From: Mesorhizobium comanense
GTDB taxonomy: Bacteria; Pseudomonadota; Alphaproteobacteria; Rhizobiales; Rhizobiaceae
Direction of reading: 5' to 3'
Assembly: GCF_005503535.1 (NCBI RefSeq)
Contig: NZ_SCNN01000025.1
Location: forward strand, 1 to 64,000
DNA length: 64,000 nucleotides
Shown in pieces: positions 52,584-62,638 of this stretch (within the stretch, counting starts at the first letter, position 1; the number at the start of each line of letters is the position of its first letter). A program made the translations under genes and the position numbers. The notes beneath the pieces were generated by a model, which was not told the DNA's origin, ran no database searches, and saw only the letters and a list, made by a program, of their open reading frames with translations.

Positions 52584-55520
52584 TTATTCTGGTTGTTCGG
52601 GTCGCGAAATCGCGGATAGATCGATCGCCAGGCGATGGGCGTCCTCCTCATCTGCTCCCACCCGTCGCAGCATCTCGAGGAAGGCGTCGGGGTCGGGCTG
52701 GCCGAGCGCGAGGCGGTAGTAGAGGAGGTCCTTGAGCATCCGCTCCTTTCGGGTCGATCTCAGGCTGAACCGCCAATTGAAACTGATACTCTCCGGACGG
52801 CCCGAGTCCGGCAGCCACCAGCGTTCAAGCCCGGTACCACCAGGGGGCTGCTCCCGGGCGACTTCGAGAAGGCAGGCGAACGGGCTGCCCTCCTCCGCGC
52901 GCGCTAATGCTGCATCGCTGTGGGCGGCGGCGAGCGACTGCCTGACAGCGAGGCTCCCGAACCGGGCGATCCGGCCCTCCCGTTGCTCGAAGTCAACTGG
53001 GTCAGTCGGCAGGTCCCAATGCACGATCCGGCGGCACCAGAGGTGGAAGTCGAGGCCCTCCTGGCCGACCGAGGTTGTGCACAAGACATGGGGCCAAAAT
53101 GGGGAGTTGAACGCGCGGCGAAGCATGTCGCTGCGTAGCCTTCCCCCCTTCTTCTTTCCCGTCCGCCTTTGCTCGCCCCCAGCAAAGGGGGCGACCGCCT
53201 GGACGGGGACTCGGTACTTTCCTCTCGCCCGCTTGAACTGCACGAGACCGGGACGGTCCAGAATGCAATTGGACAGTTGCTCCACGATCTCGAGTCCTCG
53301 AGCATCACCTAGTTTCCCAACGAGGCAGATCTGCTCGTCGAGGACGGCCTCGAAGCCGCCCTTCATCATGGCCTCGCACAGCGCGTCCGGATAGCGCGTG
53401 CGTGTCGATGCAGCGAGCATCAATTCGGCGAAGGTGCGATGCCCGAAATACCCGCGGAGTCGGTTCCAGGCAAAGTCGAAGACGGGTGCGTATTCGCGTT
53501 TCGAGTTCTGCGGGATGCCGTGCCGGTTGACGCAGCGGGCGATGATCGATCCCGGAGCCGATACGATGTGATCTGCGAGGGTCGCAAGTTCCGCTCGCGA
53601 GATCGTTGCGATGCGCTGGATGGCTCTCCAATCCTTGGACTTCCCGCCTGTCCGTGCGCTCGCCGCGAGCGAGACGACGCGGTTGAAGGCTTGTGCGGAG
53701 ATCTGCCGCTCGATGCCGCAAGCGACAATCCAAGTCGGCCTCTTCTCATCCCCGTCCAAGCGGACTCCCTTTCTGGTGAGATAGTCCTCCAGCTGATCCA
53801 CCGCGTCACGCCGCATCGCCAGCATGCCACTCTTGGTCGCCTTTCTCGGGTCGATCGCGAGCGACAGGTTTGGCCACTGCATGAAGATGCCAACGAGCGC
53901 TCCACTTTCGCTGCCCCCGGGTCTTAGAAACGGCGCCTTCTTGCCATGGCCGCCGATCCCGCCCGTGAGGTCAATCGATAGCAGCGCGGATATCGAGGTG
54001 GGTGCTCCGCGCCACTTGCTGAACAGGAGTGTCTTGCCTGGCAGGGTCCGCTTCGAGGACCAAGGTCCCTCCAGGCGCCACCATGGCACCGTCGGCGGTT
54101 GCCATGGCAGCGCCAGACTCTTTGATCCGCCCGCCATGCCCGAGAGCACTCGCAACTGCGGATGAGCCAAACTCCCGCGGCCGGACCCAGCCTCGAAGGG
54201 CGGCGCCTTGGCATCGGACAGCTTCTCCCAAACCTTGTACACATGCAGCGTCTGCGCGGGATAGGGTATCGAACTCCACATCGCTGGCGCCCATCCGGCG
54301 AATTCCTTGCCGCAGTTCTCGGCGAGGTGCCTGAAGAGCATTAGGTCTCGCGCCTCGATGTCGACGAGGTGGTTGTCGCGTTCGAACAGATCTTTCTTGT
54401 GAACGAGAGCGCGCTCAGTGCGCGCCATGAGCGGGCTCAGGAGTGTCTCCAGTCGGGATTTCGCCTTGAGCACTTCCTCTCGCACGATCTCGGAGGAGCC
54501 AGGCGTGGCGAGTGCGTCGTGATAGTCCCGCATCGCCGCCTCCACCGTCACACAGCAATTGGGATCGTCGGCGAGAAATCCAGCCAGGTCGACCAGCGCC
54601 CGGTAATGCTCGACGGGATGCACCTCTTCGCCGCTGAGCCGGCGGAGTCGGTAGGGTGTTGCCGAGAGCAGGAGGACTGCGGGTTTCTGATCGCCCTTCA
54701 GGAGTGCATCAACAAGGAGCTTGTGCACCCGCGCTCGTTCGCGCTTTAGCCTGTCCTCAGATGCTTCGCGCTGGGGAAGGATCAGATCTGCGTATCTGTG
54801 GAAATCGTCGAGGATTACGAGGTCCGGACGAACCGATTTCGAGCGCAACGCCGAAAGGGCCAGCGCGGATCGGAACCGTGCAATGAGTTCCGCTAGCCTA
54901 ATCTCCTTTGCTTCCAGCCAAGCGATGATGGTCTTCTCGAGGTTGCCCTTTGGGCAGTCGAAGATGTCACGCAACGCACGCTCGATGCCGATCTGGGTGT
55001 GGCCTTCCAGGCTTGACGCTCGCTCGCCAAGAAGCGACCGCGCATTCGGTCCGCGGTTGCGGTCGAGTCGCAGGACGATGGACCTCAGCGCATCGTACTT
55101 GTCGAGTACCTTGCGGATGAGCGCGCGTTCCGCCTTTCGGCCTGTTCGCGGGCCTGGCTTCCATCCAGGTAGGCTGGTTTCGGGGGTGAAGGTGAATATG
55201 CGATAGCCCTTGCCCTCGTCGGGTAGCGCACCGGGCACGAGCGCTAGGCGGTCCTCGCCCGTCGTGTAATCCTTCTCGTCGATCTCTGTGAGTGACACGA
55301 ACTTCAGTCGGTTCTGTCCGACGATCTCGAGGCTCGGGCAGAGGTACATCACGTTGAGCCGGCGGCGGTTCTTTCGCAGCCCTTCGGCTACCGAGCGCGC
55401 GATGATCGTCTTGCCCAGCCCGACTTCGTCGGCCACCAAAAAGCGTCTCGGCCCATCCCCCTCGAGACGCTTGAGCGCGACACGAACGGTCCTTCTCTGG
55501 AACTCTGCAAGGTTCGTCAC
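52584..55520 (-). CDS. SNF2-like DEAD/DEAH helicase of a candidate defence cassette
   Basis: A 978-residue superfamily 2 helicase/translocase. Motif I is VADEVGLGKTIIARS (31-38), motif II ILDDFHRYADL (238-241) and motif III LLLSATPYRL (286-288). The C-terminal helicase domain ends with CTTSVGQEGLDFHLWCRRIV, then HWDLPTDPVDFEQREGRIAR, which holds motif VI. Long inserts lie between the two lobes. It starts at a GTG that overlaps the PLD gene stop (GTGA). ATP-driven movement on DNA is expected; it resembles the helicases of DISARM and related systems, but no DrmA or DrmB is present. Confidence 0.85.
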   Translation of the reverse strand: MTNLAEFQRRTVRVALKRLEGDGPRRFLVADEVGLGKTIIARSVAEGLRKNRRRLNVMYLCPSLEIVGQNRLKFVSLTEIDEKDYTTGEDRLALVPGALPDEGKGYRIFTFTPETSLPGWKPGPRTGRKAERALIRKVLDKYDALRSIVLRLDRNRGPNARSLLGERASSLEGHTQIGIERALRDIFDCPKGNLEKTIIAWLEAKEIRLAELIARFRSALALSALRSKSVRPDLVILDDFHRYADLILPQREASEDRLKRERARVHKLLVDALLKGDQKPAVLLLSATPYRLRRLSGEEVHPVEHYRALVDLAGFLADDPNCCVTVEAAMRDYHDALATPGSSEIVREEVLKAKSRLETLLSPLMARTERALVHKKDLFERDNHLVDIEARDLMLFRHLAENCGKEFAGWAPAMWSSIPYPAQTLHVYKVWEKLSDAKAPPFEAGSGRGSLAHPQLRVLSGMAGGSKSLALPWQPPTVPWWRLEGPWSSKRTLPGKTLLFSKWRGAPTSISALLSIDLTGGIGGHGKKAPFLRPGGSESGALVGIFMQWPNLSLAIDPRKATKSGMLAMRRDAVDQLEDYLTRKGVRLDGDEKRPTWIVACGIERQISAQAFNRVVSLAASARTGGKSKDWRAIQRIATISRAELATLADHIVSAPGSIIARCVNRHGIPQNSKREYAPVFDFAWNRLRGYFGHRTFAELMLAASTRTRYPDALCEAMMKGGFEAVLDEQICLVGKLGDARGLEIVEQLSNCILDRPGLVQFKRARGKYRVPVQAVAPFAGGEQRRTGKKKGGRLRSDMLRRAFNSPFWPHVLCTTSVGQEGLDFHLWCRRIVHWDLPTDPVDFEQREGRIARFGSLAVRQSLAAAHSDAALARAEEGSPFACLLEVAREQPPGGTGLERWWLPDSGRPESISFNWRFSLRSTRKERMLKDLLYYRLALGQPDPDAFLEMLRRVGADEEDAHRLAIDLSAISRPEQPE

Positions 55521-57328
55521 GCCGCGACGCCGATGGCGTCATGGACAGCCTGCAGGAACGGCCGCACCTCCTCCAGGTCATTGAGTGCGGCTTCCCGCTC
55601 CTCATCGTCAGGAATGGTCGCGAAGACCTCCCCGAACGATTCCAGCATTACCATCATTCCGCCCACGCGGCTCTCGAACGCCTTGTGGTCGCGCGCCCAG
55701 GCGGCCAACATGGTCTCGAGGGTGAAAATCTGGGCCAGCCGACCGGACGGGTCCTGTCGGGGTGATGTCCCGACTGCGTCCGACCAGCGCTGCCCGCCAG
55801 TGCCGTCGACACCATCGAGGAGCGACCGCAGCCAGTCGCGGAACCTGTTCGCACCGACGTAGCGCGCAAGCAGCACGCGGTCCCTCCGTTCAACGTCGAT
55901 GCCCTCGGCGTCGAGAGCCTGTACCCAGCTGCGACTCACCTCCGGGTCGGTGAGGCTGCGCGCCCGAAAGTTTACGAGCGACGTCTGCTCGCTCACAGGC
56001 GGCGGGTTTGCGAGCAGTCGTATCGAGCGCGATGATCCCTGGATCGACGTCCAGGCGTCGGCGTCGAGGAATGGAGACACCTCAAAGTGCGCAAGCCCCA
56101 GCACATGTCCGGTGCCATCGCCGACGATTAAGTGCAGCCCGTCGTCCTTGTAGGCTAGGATGAACGAGCATTCCAGAAACTGGCTGATTAGTCCGTCCAG
56201 CTCCCGCTGTGCGCGTGCATTCTCCCGCTCCTGAGTCGTATCAACTTCAATGGTGGCAAGCTCGATGCCACTGTCGACGAAGCCGTAGATTGAATCAGCC
56301 AGAGCCGGATCGGTGATGTCGAGAATCGCGACGGCTTCTGCATTGGGACCGACCAGGCCTCGCTTCGTCAGATTCGCGCTGCCGAGCAGGAGCGCGGTCC
56401 TCTGCCCCTTTGATACCGCTAGGAGCTTGGCGTGAATGCCCGTAGACGGCGGCTCGTTGAACTCGCCGTCCGCTTCCTCCTGTTGCTGCTCGACGGAAAC
56501 GGTCGCCTCGGGCTCTGGCGCGGCGTCAACGCGGAAATTCACCCCGTCGTGGGGTGCGCAGTCCGCCCCCGCGATCTCGGTCGTCAGGAGCGCGATGCTT
56601 CGCGCTCCTGCCTTCAGGACCTCGGCGAGGCCGCCGTGATCGATGAAGGGACTGACTGCACAGCTGCGGTCGGCTCGCGGCAGCAGCGCCGTATCGATGA
56701 ACCGCCGGGTCTGTCCGTTGCGACGCCAGAGGATGTTACGGACGCTCATTCCCGGCGGTGCCATCCATCGGGTGGATCTAAGCTCGCTCAACTCGGTCGG
56801 CGTGAGCCGGGCCTCCTCCATCAAATCCTCCGCCAGGCGTGCGATGTCGGGGATTGGCTTGGCCGCCCTCTCTTTGGAGGTCACGAGCAGCATGCCGGCG
56901 TCACGGTCGGTCGAGCCCGTGAGGTTGCGGCTGCCAATCCAAAAGCGCCATTCGACACCACCCTCCGCCTCGTATCTCACCAGGGCGGTCTTAGGGTGCC
57001 AGCTTTCTTCGCGCTCGTTCGAGGGGATGGCGTGTACCATCGTATCCAAGAGTGGCAGGACTGACCGATGCGCGCTCGGAGCCATGACACGGCTGAGCTG
57101 ATGCAAGACGAGGAGTTTGCCACGGAGCTTGTCGAACGCCTTCACCAGCCCAAGCGGCGATGCCTCGAACTCCACTTCGACATCGCTTCCCAGCGCAAGC
57201 ACCAAGCCGAGCATGGCGACCAGGTCCAGCGAATAGGTCGTGACGATCGCCCGTGACACCATCTGACCGGGGCCCGGTCTAAGCGTGCCGAATATCGAGA
57301 TGCGGTCGTCGCGTCGACCGAAGGTCAT
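55517..57328 (-). CDS. Phospholipase D-like (HKD) nuclease of a candidate defence cassette
   Basis: A 603-residue protein with two HKD-type catalytic half-sites. The first is WHPKTALVRYE with His111 and Lys113, plus GSRNLT (Asn135). The second is GIHAKLLAVSKGQR with His299 and Lys301, plus GSANLT (Asn319). The pair makes one active site typical of PLD-fold nucleases. About 270 residues of unknown fold follow. The ATG overlaps the DUF6361 stop (ATGA), and its own stop overlaps the helicase start (GTGA), so the three genes are translated as a unit. The start at 57328 is chosen for that overlap. Confidence 0.82.
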   Translation of the reverse strand: MTFGRRDDRISIFGTLRPGPGQMVSRAIVTTYSLDLVAMLGLVLALGSDVEVEFEASPLGLVKAFDKLRGKLLVLHQLSRVMAPSAHRSVLPLLDTMVHAIPSNEREESWHPKTALVRYEAEGGVEWRFWIGSRNLTGSTDRDAGMLLVTSKERAAKPIPDIARLAEDLMEEARLTPTELSELRSTRWMAPPGMSVRNILWRRNGQTRRFIDTALLPRADRSCAVSPFIDHGGLAEVLKAGARSIALLTTEIAGADCAPHDGVNFRVDAAPEPEATVSVEQQQEEADGEFNEPPSTGIHAKLLAVSKGQRTALLLGSANLTKRGLVGPNAEAVAILDITDPALADSIYGFVDSGIELATIEVDTTQERENARAQRELDGLISQFLECSFILAYKDDGLHLIVGDGTGHVLGLAHFEVSPFLDADAWTSIQGSSRSIRLLANPPPVSEQTSLVNFRARSLTDPEVSRSWVQALDAEGIDVERRDRVLLARYVGANRFRDWLRSLLDGVDGTGGQRWSDAVGTSPRQDPSGRLAQIFTLETMLAAWARDHKAFESRVGGMMVMLESFGEVFATIPDDEEREAALNDLEEVRPFLQAVHDAIGVAA

Positions 57329-58518
57329 GATGCGTGCCCTACGCACTTGATCATGTTGCGCACGGCGGGCCACCGGAAGTCGAGGGGGGTGGCCACGCCC
57401 TTCTGCCAGTCCCGGCGGCGCTTCTCGTTGACGAGGTACGCGCGAACATCCTTCAGATCCCGTTCCCTGATCGTCAGCGCACTGGCAATCGCATCGAGAG
57501 GCCTCCGCTCGCGCACCCATTCCGTCACGGTCTCGATGAACTCTACGAGACGAGTATCTATGCGGGTCTCCGATCTAAGCGCGGCGACGTCAAGATCGAG
57601 CGCGGCTTTCCGGTGTTCCTCGACGAGCAGCGGAAGCGCATCCGCGTGGCGGTGATCCTCAAACCCGCGGTCCACATTGCGCCTGGCCTCGATCAGCGCT
57701 GAGTGTGCGGCTCGGGCGATGCAGGCGACGGAGGCTGCCCTTTCGGCGAGCACAAGGGCGTCGCGGTCAGGCTTCGTCGCGGCTCGCCGGACCGCGGTGG
57801 ACCAGAGCGACTCCGTCGTCACTCCGTCCTCGGCCAGTCTGCTGAGAAGTGGCTGGGTACGATCCTTTCCGGCCACCATCCACAACCGCCGGAGATACTT
57901 CGCCTCTTGGCCGCGCAGCGCGAAGTCGATTTTGCCGGTCCTGTTGAGCCAACCTGGCGGGGGTCCTGGCAATCCCTCGAACAGGACCGCGGTTAAGTAC
58001 TTGCCGTCATCGCCATCCTCCCTTGTGATAAGGCGCTGCCACCTGTCGCGAAGTCCGGTCTCAGTGGGAGCTTCGCTTAGACCTCCGACAGGGCTTGCCA
58101 TCCGCCACGACCTAAGGGCGGTCCAGTAGATGGTGCTGGCGCGCACCATCGGACGCTGCTCTGCCTTGTACTTCGTCCAGCCGGAGATGCCGGAGCTCTC
58201 CAGCACCTCCACTGATTGCATGAGGCGGCGCGAGTATCGTCGCTCGATCTCGAAAAGCTTGTCGACTGAGAAGCGTTCGCCAGCTGTGCGGGAGAGCAGC
58301 TCCTGGTAGGACCAAGCGACGAAGAACACGTATCTGAGTTGGGCGTGCTGCACCGACGTTCCAGGGAAGAACCGGTCGGCGAAGGCGAAGTGGATCGGAG
58401 CGAACCCGAGTTCGTCACGCGTCCCGTCGGATGCGGCGCTCGTGAGCAGTCGGTTGGCGGCGGCCCGATCGGCTTCCGACAGCATGAACCAGCCGATCGT
58501 GGGCTCGACACTAGGCAA
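57325..58518 (-). CDS. DUF6361 family protein of a candidate defence cassette
   Basis: A 397-residue protein with the DUF6361 opening IGWFMLSEADRAAANRLLTS and TRDELGFAPIHFAFADRFFP, then GTSVQHAQLRYVFFVAWSYQ. The family's biochemical function is unknown. The TTG at 58518 is taken as start because AGGAG lies six bases before it and the conserved IGW motif falls only eight residues in; the first in-frame ATG (codon 12) would cut the motif. It is the first gene of the DUF6361-PLD-helicase unit. It may recognise phage or invading DNA, which is speculation. Confidence 0.75.
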   Translation of the reverse strand: MPSVEPTIGWFMLSEADRAAANRLLTSAASDGTRDELGFAPIHFAFADRFFPGTSVQHAQLRYVFFVAWSYQELLSRTAGERFSVDKLFEIERRYSRRLMQSVEVLESSGISGWTKYKAEQRPMVRASTIYWTALRSWRMASPVGGLSEAPTETGLRDRWQRLITREDGDDGKYLTAVLFEGLPGPPPGWLNRTGKIDFALRGQEAKYLRRLWMVAGKDRTQPLLSRLAEDGVTTESLWSTAVRRAATKPDRDALVLAERAASVACIARAAHSALIEARRNVDRGFEDHRHADALPLLVEEHRKAALDLDVAALRSETRIDTRLVEFIETVTEWVRERRPLDAIASALTIRERDLKDVRAYLVNEKRRRDWQKGVATPLDFRWPAVRNMIKCVGHAS

Positions 58519-59279
58519 CGGCTGCTCCTGTCATCATCCGACTTGAACTTCCGTCGACAATATCGCGCGCGGGGCGACTTTCCTCGAGCGGATTCCGTAG
58601 GCTTGGGATGAGAAGGTCGCAGCGAAAGAGGGCGTTGTTGACCGCCAGGATCGGCGGTTCGTGCGCACGCGATTTCCATCCGAAAACACCGCAAAGATGT
58701 CGGAACCGAGCCGGCCGAAAAGCTGCGGACGCAAAATGTCCGGCGAAGACACCGATACAGAGCTTGCCAAGAATCATCCCCCGCCAACGAAGTTGGCCCA
58801 AATGGTCGCACCGCGTCAAGCAGATAGCTTAGGTTGTCGTTGAATTAATAAGTTCGAATCACACCCACAGCCAAGTTTAGTTGCTTATGGCACCAGCGCG
58901 GCTTATGCCTCATGCGGCGACCAGTTCTCAATAGAGCGATGTCCGCTGATCCCGAACAGAGCGAGGAACATTTGTTTTCCTGGTGCGAAAGGCTAGCATA
59001 AGCAGAAATCAACCGCGCTGCCGCATCATCAATGCTCAGAACTTCAGGAATTCCGCCCGATGGCGGGTCAACCCGTGCATCGATTGAGGTTCGTCACTAT
59101 TTTGGCGGGAATCATACCTCATGGACGAATGGCCGTGCCCTGCTGGCATTTCCCTCGCGGCTCGGACAACCGACCAAAATCACCTTGACTTAGGGACCTT
59201 TTTAGACGCGATAGCGTGAACTTGCGGATGAGGAAAATATTCCCTCGATTATAAGATTTTCGGACAACTCGGAGCGATC
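58519..59279. promoter_or_regulatory. Divergent spacer between defence cassette and restriction-modification gene
   Basis: About 760 bases, AT-richer than the flanking genes in its right half. A minus-strand frame at 58511-58819 ends inside the DUF6361 start region and could be a leader, but it has no motif. Both promoters should lie here. No operator or integrase signal was recognised. Confidence 0.45.
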
Positions 59280-62174
59280 GTGACACCTGAACAATTCATT
59301 GGGAAGTGGGAGGCGTCAACCCTCAAGGAACGTTCCGCGGCACAGTCGCACTTCAACGACCTGTGCGAGATGTTGGGCGTGGATAAGCCGACCGACGTTG
59401 ATACGAGTGGTGACTGGTACTGCTTTGAGCGGGGCGCTTCAAAGACGACTGGAGGTGAAGGCTGGGCGGACGTATGGAAAAAGGGGCATTTCGGCTGGGA
59501 ATATAAAGGCAAGAGGAAAGATCTGACAGCCGCCTACGCACAGCTGCAGCAATATGCGGTGGCGCTCGAGAACCCGCCGCTCCTTGTAGTGTCCGACATG
59601 GACCATTTTGTCATTCATACTAACTGGACGAATACGGTATCAGAGACCCATCATATCAAGATCCAAGATCTTTCTGACGCAAATCAACGCGATAAGCTGC
59701 GTTGGCTATTTACGGAACCTGATCGGCTGAGGCCCGCCAAGACGATTGATGCGCTCACGCGTGAAGCCGCAGACACGTTCGCCTCACTCGCGATCAGCCT
59801 CAGCAAAGTTCATGACCCGCATGCCGTCGCTCACTTCGTGAATAGGCTTGTCTTCTGCATGTTTGCAGAGGACATCGGCCTCCTTCCTCGAAAGATATTC
59901 AACCTTATCCTAGAGAAAAGCATCAAAAAGCCTTCAGTGGCTCAAGGTATGCTAGAGCAGCTTTTTGGGGCCATGCAGAAGGGTGGCCCCTTTGGCGTTG
60001 ATGAAATTGAGTGGTTCAACGGCGGTTTATTCGATGATGCTACCGCACTCCCTCTAACCAAGAATGACCTCGAGTCAATCGGAGCAGCGGCCGCGCTAGA
60101 CTGGTCCGACATCGATCCGTCGATTTTCGGGACGCTCTTCGAACGTGGATTGGACCCCGAGAAACGCGGCCAGCTTGGCGCCCATTACACCGACCCGGAA
60201 AAGATCATGATGATCATCCGGCCGGTTATTATCGACCCGCTCACACGAGAGTGGAATGGAATCCGGGAGAGGATAGAGCACGCAAAAACCTCGGCAAAGC
60301 GAAAACGAGAGCTGTTGAACGGGTTTCTGGAGCGGCTCAGGAGCTTTCGAGTGCTAGATCCGGCTTGCGGCTCCGGAAATTTCCTGTACCTCAGTCTGCT
60401 GGCGATCAAGGACCTTGAGCACCGCGTGAATCTTGAGGGCGAGATCCTCGGGTTAGGGCGGCAGTTCCCTACCGTGGGGCCGGAGGTCGTGCGGGGGATC
60501 GAGCTCAGCTCCTATGCAGCCGAACTGGCTCGTGTCACCGTATGGATTGGCGAGATCCAATGGATGAGAAAGAACGGCTTCGATGTTAGCAAGACGCCCA
60601 TCCTGAGGCCATTGCAGAACATCGATCATCGGGACGCCCTGATCAACGAGGATGGCACCGAGGCGAGCTGGCCGGATGCCGACGTGATTGTCGGGAATCC
60701 TCCATTTCTCGGCAGCAGAAAGCTGCAACCAGAGCTGGGGCCAGAATATACGGCCAAGATTAGGCGCCTTTATCGTGGGCGTGTGGACGAAGGCGCTGAC
60801 CTGGTCTGCTTCTGGTTTGCGAAGGCTTGGCAAGCCGTCGAGAATGGCGGCCCCCAACATGTTGGATTGGTCTCCACCAACTCGATCACCGGCGGAGCAA
60901 GCCGCGAGGTGCTAGAGCCGATCGCACGGAATGGTCGTATCTTCGAGGCTTGGCGCGATGAACCATGGACGGTGGACGGAGCAGCCGTGCGGGTATCGCT
61001 TGTTTGTTTCGGCCGAGAGAAGGCGAAGGCGCCGCTTCTTGACGGAAAGCCGGTGTCCACGATTTTCGCGGATCTGCATGCTCCCAGCGATGGCGAAGCG
61101 TTCGATCTAAGCCGTGCAAAGATTCTGGACGCGAACATTGATGTGGCCTTCCAGGGTGTCGTGCCCCGAAGCCAGCTAAATAAAAAGGCTGCTGTGAAGT
61201 TGAAGCTGCCGCCGGCATCCTTCGTGTTGCCCGGCGGCATCGCCCGCGAACTGCTTGCACAACCTGTCAACCCGAACGGACGTCCTAACAGTGACGTCGT
61301 CTTGCCATTCCTGGTCGGCAACGACGTTACCAATCGGCCAAAGGACCGGTTCATTGTCGACTTTCGCGACATGACAGAAAGCCAGGCGGCCCTTTACGAG
61401 GCGCCTTATGCATATATCGAACCGGTGAAAGCACATCGGGCGAACATGACACAACCAGAGGCGTTGCTCAGCTGGTGGCAGCACTGGCGCTCAAGGCCAG
61501 AGCTAAGAGCAGCTATCGCTTCGCTCGACCGGTTTATAGTAAGTCCTAGAGTGGCGAAGTACCGACTTTTTGCTTGGCGGAAGCCGCCGATTGTCGCCGA
61601 CAATGCCGTAGTGGTCATTGCCCGATCTGATGACACGACCTTCGGGATCGTTCACAGCCGCTTCCACGAGATCTGGTCCCTTCGGCGAGGAACGTTTCTG
61701 GGCGTGGGCAATGACCCTCGCTACACGCCGACAACCAGTTTCAGCACCTTCGCATTTCCGGATGGGCTGACCCCTAAATTGGCTGCTAACGATTTGGAGA
61801 AGAATGCTCATGGGCGTGCGATCGCAGAAGTCGCAAGAGAGCTGAACCGCCTTCGGGAGAATTGGCTGAACCCAACTGGCCTAGTTACATCGATCCCTGA
61901 GGTCGTTGGGCATTTCCCAGAGCGTCTTGTTCCTGTCGATGACAAGGCGGCGAAGGAGCTCACAAAGCGCACTCTGACGAAGCTCTACAATGCAAAGCCC
62001 AAATGGCTGATCGACGCTCACCGGTCGGTAGATGAGGCTGTTGGGGCTGCGTATGGAATCTCCGCTGATGCCAAGCCGGATGAAGTCCTAAGATTTTTCT
62101 TGGAACTCAACGTGTCACGCGGCGGGTCCAAGCTCAGCGTCGTCGATGACGACGAAACAGATGAAGAGGTCTGA
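59280..62174 (+). CDS. MmeI-like type IIL restriction-modification enzyme (fused nuclease-methyltransferase-specificity)
   Basis: A 964-residue protein. Near the N terminus a PD-(D/E)xK nuclease pattern is visible: Asp64, then Glu74-Tyr-Lys76 in WADVWKKGHFGWEYKGK. The central N6-adenine methyltransferase has motif I DPACGSGNF (360-368) and motif IV NPPF (473-476). The C-terminal part is expected to hold target recognition (LPFLVGNDVTNRPKDRFIVD). MmeI is of similar length and gives cutting and modification in one chain. If the nuclease site were inactive, it would be a lone methyltransferase partnered with the neighbouring cassette. The start is a GTG with GGAG upstream. Confidence 0.82.
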   Translation: MTPEQFIGKWEASTLKERSAAQSHFNDLCEMLGVDKPTDVDTSGDWYCFERGASKTTGGEGWADVWKKGHFGWEYKGKRKDLTAAYAQLQQYAVALENPPLLVVSDMDHFVIHTNWTNTVSETHHIKIQDLSDANQRDKLRWLFTEPDRLRPAKTIDALTREAADTFASLAISLSKVHDPHAVAHFVNRLVFCMFAEDIGLLPRKIFNLILEKSIKKPSVAQGMLEQLFGAMQKGGPFGVDEIEWFNGGLFDDATALPLTKNDLESIGAAAALDWSDIDPSIFGTLFERGLDPEKRGQLGAHYTDPEKIMMIIRPVIIDPLTREWNGIRERIEHAKTSAKRKRELLNGFLERLRSFRVLDPACGSGNFLYLSLLAIKDLEHRVNLEGEILGLGRQFPTVGPEVVRGIELSSYAAELARVTVWIGEIQWMRKNGFDVSKTPILRPLQNIDHRDALINEDGTEASWPDADVIVGNPPFLGSRKLQPELGPEYTAKIRRLYRGRVDEGADLVCFWFAKAWQAVENGGPQHVGLVSTNSITGGASREVLEPIARNGRIFEAWRDEPWTVDGAAVRVSLVCFGREKAKAPLLDGKPVSTIFADLHAPSDGEAFDLSRAKILDANIDVAFQGVVPRSQLNKKAAVKLKLPPASFVLPGGIARELLAQPVNPNGRPNSDVVLPFLVGNDVTNRPKDRFIVDFRDMTESQAALYEAPYAYIEPVKAHRANMTQPEALLSWWQHWRSRPELRAAIASLDRFIVSPRVAKYRLFAWRKPPIVADNAVVVIARSDDTTFGIVHSRFHEIWSLRRGTFLGVGNDPRYTPTTSFSTFAFPDGLTPKLAANDLEKNAHGRAIAEVARELNRLRENWLNPTGLVTSIPEVVGHFPERLVPVDDKAAKELTKRTLTKLYNAKPKWLIDAHRSVDEAVGAAYGISADAKPDEVLRFFLELNVSRGGSKLSVVDDDETDEEV

Positions 62175-62638
62175 ACCACAGGCCGACCCTGACGGGATGT
62201 GCTTACGCGTCCTATTTAGCTATCAACGACCGGCCCGGGCCGGTGGGAGCCTGTCCAGTTTGGCTCTGGATCGCTCGAAAGCAGCTGATCGGAAACCGGC
62301 TGCCGCGTCTTCCCTATTGGCTTCCCGCGCGTATGTTTTCACCATCCCCATCAGCAGCTTAGAGCTGACGAACGGATGGAAATGCTGCAAGGCGTCTGCC
62401 TATTTTCGGTATTTGTCGGCCAACCCGCGCTCCTGATCGCCTCCTGCGCCGCGAGGCGCAAAGCTGCCTCACTGCCCGCAACCTGGATGTTGGCTTTCGA
62501 GTGGAGGAAAACTTCGCCTCCACGGCCGAGATGAGGCGCAAAGCTGACGCGAAAGCCGGCGCTTGGAAATGTCGATTAGACTAGCTAAGGGGCAATCGAA
62601 CAGCACGGTATTTCCGCAGCGCATCAAGAAGTCCAATC
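62175..62638. other. Intergenic stretch, no gene seen
   Basis: About 460 bases between convergent genes. Short frames lack start signals and motifs. No clear terminator hairpin was found by eye. Confidence 0.5.

Noticed and set aside
58511..58819. Minus-strand frame ending in the DUF6361 start region
   Set aside because: It has no ribosome-binding site or motif, and overlapping frames in the same stretch are equally open because of high GC, so it is most likely chance.
58840..58872. AAGTTCGAATCACACCC, resembling a tRNA T-loop and 3' end
   Set aside because: No matching acceptor stem, D-arm or anticodon arm could be found upstream, so neither a tRNA nor an attachment site is supported.
52584..62174. 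Complete DISARM or BREX system
   Set aside because: A helicase, a PLD protein and a methyltransferase are present, but DrmA, DrmB (DUF1998), PglZ, BrxC and BrxL-type proteins are not visible in the window.
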